From Leptodontidium sp. MPI-SDFR-AT-0119 (taxonomy: Eukaryota; Ascomycota; Leotiomycetes; Helotiales; Leptodontidiaceae): a DNA stretch of 64,000 bases. The stretch is from assembly GCA_020726505.1 (NCBI GenBank), contig JAHLEZ010000005.1, positions 2,914,001 through 2,978,000 on the forward strand, given 5' to 3'. Below, in pieces: positions 59,604 through 64,000 of the stretch. The position numbers and the translations under genes are program-made. Positions within the stretch are counted from its first letter, which is position 1, and each line of letters begins with the position of its first letter. The notes beneath the pieces are model-generated. The model was not told the origin of the DNA, ran no database searches, and worked only from the letters and a program-made list of their open reading frames with translations.

Positions 59604-60363
59604 ACTACTGTTGCAGGAAGAAAAGAGACGGTATTTGGAATTTGGGAGATCCAGATACTGTGGATCAGGTATAGATATCTCTCTCAGTATCCCTTTTTCG
59701 GTTATTGCCTATCAGCTTAAACTTGACATGAACCCCGCATGAGCTTGGTAGGGACTGTAAACATCGCTTCTCAAGGAAGCGAGTCTCCTTGGCTTGAAGA
59801 TTTTGAAGCGTTCAATTGAAGTATTAATTCTGTCAAATGTGAACTGGCTGGCACCCGACATTGCCTGCTCCAAAGACCGACCAAGCATTCACAGCCAAGC
59901 GTCGAGGTCACATGACTGAGCCATCGGCGTGAAGTTGTAATATATAGTCTCTTACATGTGTAATATTAACCAAATAAATTGCCGTCATATTGTTAGATTT
60001 AAATTAGTCAATGAGCAGTAAGGAAGTGTTGTGTTCGGTAAAAATAGAACGCAACAGATCGCTCCCGCACGTGACGTTAGCAATAGGACAGCTTCGGGCA
60101 AGAAGGCTGACGTGGAAATTTCGTGGCAAGTACGCCCGCGTGGACTATACAATGAGTGTGAACTTGTATTAACATTCAGATTCCTTCTAAATGGTGATTC
60201 CGTTTCGAGGAAATCTGCTGCCAAGCCTCCTCGCATCTCGCATGGGTGATGTCATCAAAGCGAGCTCGTCTTCGTCCAGAAACACGAGTACGAATTCAAC
60301 TTCATAATAAGCTTTCGCTCACCGCACGCCAACACAAATCATGAGAATAGACCAACAGGCACG
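59604..60363. other. Intergenic region
   Basis: 3' flank of the SDR gene and promoter of the PX-associated gene. Nothing seen. Confidence 0.5.
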
Positions 60364-62394
60364 ATGACAACAGAGCATATGTCGCCCGAGCAGGCGCGCG
60401 CTCTTCTCGATATCCTCAGTCACCATGAAGCATACCAAGAGCTTCGCGATCTCCGTCTCCCAGGCGCCCTCTCTCGCTCTGGAACCCCATTCAAGACCGA
60501 TGGCGAGCCTAACGAGATGCCACTATTGCACGCGCTCTTCTCCTCCTTTTTGGTGCCTCTCCCTGGGTTACGGGACGTGACTCCAGACTTCTATCAAGCC
60601 AAGTGTCAAGAGATCATTGAAGAGTTCGCCAAGGCAGATCTCAGCGAGTCATATGAGGCCGGATATATTGGAATTCGGAAAACCTTGGCTACGGCAACTG
60701 CGGCTCTGCTGGAAGCTCCAGCCAGAGGGTATTATGGTGGATTTCCAAAGAAGGATCTGAGTAGAACGGATTCGGCGTACGATACGTCGAAGCCAGAGGA
60801 TGTGGTGGCGGCATTCCAAGATTTTCTTCAAAGGGTCGTTTACGGTACACTTCTTGATGAGATGTTCGTCAAGGCTGCAGAGACCGATAAACTGGAAGAG
60901 CACGACCTACTTGTTCAAGCGGCCCATGAATACATTCTTGTTATTCTAGCGTCGTTCCTTCATTATATTCTCATCATCACTCCGGAGGGTCAGACGATGC
61001 TTACCATGATGAAGCAAGCGAATGCGCTTGTTCCATACACTGCGATCCGACAAACACTGAAGATTGGGAACGTGGCAACCATGATCAATGCCATGATGAA
61101 GCTCATTCTTACGAAGATGACTTTGAACAGTGTCACTACTTTCCTTGGGATCACCAACGCTAGTGATGCTGGTTGGAACCTGCTTCAAACCATTATTTGG
61201 ACAGTCGTGAACTGGGATACAAACAGTCTTAAGAGCCGCATCACCGAGATAGAGAAGAATAGTGCCGGACCAACTCAAAGCCAACGGGAGATTTTGGTAG
61301 CCTACATGGACAAGGACCGGCTGGAACACGACAAGTGCCGGACTATGAGCGAGGCAAAATCAGAACCAATAGTCGTCACTATCATGGAAGAGTACGGTGG
61401 TGAAGAACTAAATGAAAAGCAGATTCCTCTTGCTCTAGACTACCTTTCCGCGAAAGTCTCACTCCAAGACCGGAAGAAGATCATCGCAATCCTCTGCTCT
61501 GGGCAGCCAGATCTGCTCACGCAGGCGGTACGAGAATGTGTCGCGGCTTATGATCCGGTCATACGGGCTCTACATAAAGCCGTTGATTTGAGTGGGACAG
61601 TTAGTGATTTCCAAGCTTTCCTGGATGACTTACTGGCCTTCGCACCATCAGGCAAGCATTCCCCGAATGCGAGCGTGGGAGATTTTGTTCGGCTCCTGAG
61701 GAAACATCAAAAATCATGTCACAGATTCATCCACCAAGTATGCAAGAATGGTTCTGAGCTTAGCACTTGGTACAAGGAATATGCTAGGGCATCGGCTTCG
61801 CAATTCGGAGTCAATGACCTGAAAGAGAACACCCCAGTTTCCAACTCCGGTGGAGCCGGGAAACTCACATCACAACTGGAGAATGCAGTCTCTCAGCTTC
61901 CAGAGAAACAGAAAGCACAGGTCCTGGCAGAATGCAATGCATATGCTGCCTACCACGCTCACCTCGCCACAACTTCCAAATCTGAGATGATATTCGAAGT
62001 CGAGCATGAGCCCGTACCAAAGAAACTGAAGAGGGTATTCACATCCTCGAAACCAGTTACGCGAGAACCATCCCCAACGCGACCTACTCCAGGTCCTGGA
62101 ATGTTCCTTCGACGCTGGCAAGCATATGTCAATGCAACAGCCATTACACCATCTCAACCAACTGGACCTGTCAGATATGGAGGCGATATCGATGTGGTCA
62201 CTGCGGGTCGGATCCCCAAGACTGGGGCAGCGAAAGATGCGCAGATCCAGGCTGCGGAGGACAAGGAAGTGAAAGATGCCCCGCGGTGCACGAAGACAGT
62301 TGAATTACTGGCTGCTAGATTCCGAGAGATTCTGAGAGAAGCGAGTCATGTATCAACAGTCGAAGCAGAACTGGGAAAGGCGGAAGTCAAGTAG
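60364..62394 (+). CDS. PX-associated (PXB) / DUF3818 domain protein, no PX domain seen
   Basis: One exon, 676 residues. The N-terminal region (about residues 45-125) fits the PX-associated helical domain: LLHALFSSFLVPLPGLRDV, ADLSESYEAGYIGIRKTL. It continues with VQAAHEYILVILASFLHYIL, TLKIGNVATMINAMMKLIL and NLLQTIIWTVVNWD. Residues about 340-490 (FLDDLLAFAP, RKHQKSCHRFIHQVCKNG) resemble DUF3818. The yeast relative Lec1 (YPR097W) is a lipid-linked PX protein; here I see no basic PX phosphoinositide pocket, so it may be a shortened paralogue or have lost lipid binding. The C-terminal 180 residues are disordered and charged. No signal peptide; probably peripheral at membranes. Confidence 0.85.
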   Translation: MTTEHMSPEQARALLDILSHHEAYQELRDLRLPGALSRSGTPFKTDGEPNEMPLLHALFSSFLVPLPGLRDVTPDFYQAKCQEIIEEFAKADLSESYEAGYIGIRKTLATATAALLEAPARGYYGGFPKKDLSRTDSAYDTSKPEDVVAAFQDFLQRVVYGTLLDEMFVKAAETDKLEEHDLLVQAAHEYILVILASFLHYILIITPEGQTMLTMMKQANALVPYTAIRQTLKIGNVATMINAMMKLILTKMTLNSVTTFLGITNASDAGWNLLQTIIWTVVNWDTNSLKSRITEIEKNSAGPTQSQREILVAYMDKDRLEHDKCRTMSEAKSEPIVVTIMEEYGGEELNEKQIPLALDYLSAKVSLQDRKKIIAILCSGQPDLLTQAVRECVAAYDPVIRALHKAVDLSGTVSDFQAFLDDLLAFAPSGKHSPNASVGDFVRLLRKHQKSCHRFIHQVCKNGSELSTWYKEYARASASQFGVNDLKENTPVSNSGGAGKLTSQLENAVSQLPEKQKAQVLAECNAYAAYHAHLATTSKSEMIFEVEHEPVPKKLKRVFTSSKPVTREPSPTRPTPGPGMFLRRWQAYVNATAITPSQPTGPVRYGGDIDVVTAGRIPKTGAAKDAQIQAAEDKEVKDAPRCTKTVELLAARFREILREASHVSTVEAELGKAEVK

Positions 62395-62689
62395 ATATAG
62401 ACCACAGACAAAGATAAAGGAATCCCAACAGCATCTGAATTTCCCGTGCGGGATGCATTTGATTGTGGCCTACAGCTAGACCTAGTTCCAGATGGCAATC
62501 TCGAAATGGCATTGGTGTTGACCTATAAATCATCGTGGTGTGGCTTGCCCAGCATGCAAACTCCAAGACCCTGCATGGAAAAGCTGAAAGCAGTAATATG
62601 CCAGGGATGAGATTAAGTCTAGATCACCGCGTACCAGACCCCCAAAACAATTATAAGAAAAGGTACAAAAAGGAACTTCAGATGATTCC
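62395..62689. other. Short intergenic region
   Basis: 3' flank of the PX-associated gene. Nothing seen. Confidence 0.45.
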
Positions 62690-64000
62690 TCATCTGCTTT
62701 CTATGTCTTTGCGTTTTCGCGACTGTGGAGTCTTTTCGTGTATATACAATTTGGGAGGAGTCTCAGACCCACGAAGATGCTGCCTGGGTCCATCCACTGT
62801 TTATTTACTTTTCCTATTGGCAGCACCATTCACAAACGCTGGAGCATCGACATGCACGAAAGTAGCAAGCGTATCGAATTGCGTCAAAGGAGAGTTAACT
62901 CGACCTACACCAGAACGAAATCCGCTTTTCGTTTGCTCCTCCGTGCTGGGATGTATCATTACGCCGACGATCACTCTTACCGGCACGGTCACATCGACGA
63001 GCACAAAAGTGATTGTTAAGTTGTATACTTTCGAGGAACTCGTATGTAACTAAGGACTCTTGTACATTTTCTTTCTCTCTTTTTTTGTCTTTGACAGGTC
63101 AGCGATTGATTTGATGCCCAGGGCGACGTAACTTCAACGACTGAGACATCGTACGTTGCGTCTACTACGACGACTATTCACCCAATGTACTAGATCGAGT
63201 GTGTCTCAAAGGTGTGACTATTACGAGGACGTAGGACTGAATTGAATCCTAGGAAGTTCGTCGTAAAGACCGTGAAAGCGAAGCGAGACCACCCTCGCGA
63301 ACTTGAAGCACGAGCAACCATAACCGCTCCTCCGATATGCCCCACAGCCGTCCAGTCAAAGCATGTTCCTGTTTGATCACCTGCCCAACAACCGTAACGA
63401 AAGATAAGCGAAGGACGATCAAGGAGAAAACAACAGAGACGAGCTATGCCGTGAGTTTTCCCTCTGAGATGGCATCCAAACTACAAGTTGTTGATATGAT
63501 ACATCTAGATCGCAACAAGATTCGTCGATTACACTGAAATCTTGTACGATTGGTACTCCTTCACCGAAACATCCCACTACATCGACACAGAAACCGTGCT
63601 CATAGTCCCAACACACGCGAACCGTAAAATGCACACCCTCAGTCTCCAACCACCCCCACCCCCCCTCTACTTCAAAGCCACCAACGCCGCCCCAGTAGAC
63701 AATAAATACATACAAGCATACCCCGATCCACGCTGGGGGTATCCAACACTGAAATTCCCCAACTTCATCGACTCGAAAGACGCCGCGTCAGTCTTCTACC
63801 TCGACTCACAATCTCGCCTTCTAACAGGGTGAACGGCACGGTATACGCCTGGAACGGCGGGTATAATTATTTCCAGCTATTCTATTTCATGGATCGGAGG
63901 GTGATTCAGCTTGATTTGGAGAATAGACTTTTTGCGTATTGTACGTTGGGCCCGCCGAGTGGGTTGTATGAGGGTGGGTATCAGGAGATGACATGTGAGA
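62690..64000 (+). pseudogene. Decayed gene for a secreted fungal protein, runs off right edge
   Basis: Coding-like pieces follow one another in changing frames: a signal-like YLLFLLAAPFTNAGASTC, then a Cys/Thr-rich stretch ending FEEL. A plausible intron is at 63042-63097, then a TGA at 63107-63109, KACSCLITCPTTVT in another frame, and a second plausible intron 63451-63508. Next come FVDYTEILYDWYSFTET, VDNKYIQAYPDPRWGYPTL and VFYLDSQSRLLT, and a TGA at 63830-63832 with the frame resuming as VNGTVYAWNGGYNYFQL. At least two stop codons and two frame changes mean the gene cannot make one protein as read. It resembles common secreted fungal proteins with a Thr/Ser linker and a small C-terminal domain. 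Sequencing error at several points is less likely than decay, but cannot be ruled out. Confidence 0.6.

Overview
The window is nuclear DNA of a filamentous ascomycete. Genes are split by short introns (about 42-135 nt, GTANGT-type donors, CTRAY-like branch sites). The content includes HET-domain proteins, Zn2Cys6 regulators, an RTA1-like exporter and fungal housekeeping genes (WBP1, the 9.5 kDa complex I subunit). Protein resemblance suggests Leotiomycetes, but that is inference only. No rRNA, convincing tRNA, CRISPR or intact transposon was seen. Intron boundaries were set by hand from splice signals plus reading-frame continuity, and exon coordinates are given in each entry.

Layout. 1-1064: part of a HET gene running off the left edge (-). 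2.4-3.4 kb: RTA1 exporter (-). 5.0-6.4 kb: secreted DUF4185-like protein (-). 7.4-9.6 kb: complex I 9.5 kDa subunit (-) and OST subunit WBP1 (+), head to head over about 300 bp. 10.1-11.1 kb: NmrA-like reductase (-). 11.7-12.8 kb: prolyl-4-hydroxylase-like dioxygenase (-). 13.9-15.2 kb: alpha/beta hydrolase (+). 15.9-30.4 kb: a metabolic block with three different Gfo/Idh/MocA oxidoreductases, a sugar-transporter-family permease, an HbpS-like small protein, a Zn2Cys6 regulator and a DAO-family flavoenzyme. 31.8-36.1 kb: a 1330-residue protein with helical repeats followed by a HET domain. 36.3-38.9 kb: a large membrane protein whose first exon region carries an in-frame stop. 41.2-42.3 kb: bZIP factor. 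44.0-44.7 kb: APH-type kinase fold. 45.8-47.3 kb: unrecognised multi-exon gene. 47.4-49.2 kb: luciferase-like flavin monooxygenase. 50.0-52.5 kb: DUR3-like sodium:solute symporter. 52.9-55.4 kb: GT28 sterol-glucosyltransferase-like enzyme. 55.8-57.9 kb: Zn2Cys6 regulator. 58.5-59.6 kb: SDR. 60.4-62.4 kb: PX-associated/DUF3818 protein. 62.7 kb to the right edge: a decayed secreted-protein gene.

How the genes fit together. The clearest candidate unit is 15.9-30.4 kb: permease, dehydrogenases and a pathway-type regulator look like a carbohydrate or polyol utilisation cluster. Its substrate cannot be read from sequence. Other points of interest are two GC-AG introns, a frame-neutral stop-free intron in WBP1, the repeat-HET fusion, the stop codon in the 36.3-38.9 kb gene, and long mononucleotide runs that may hide assembly errors.
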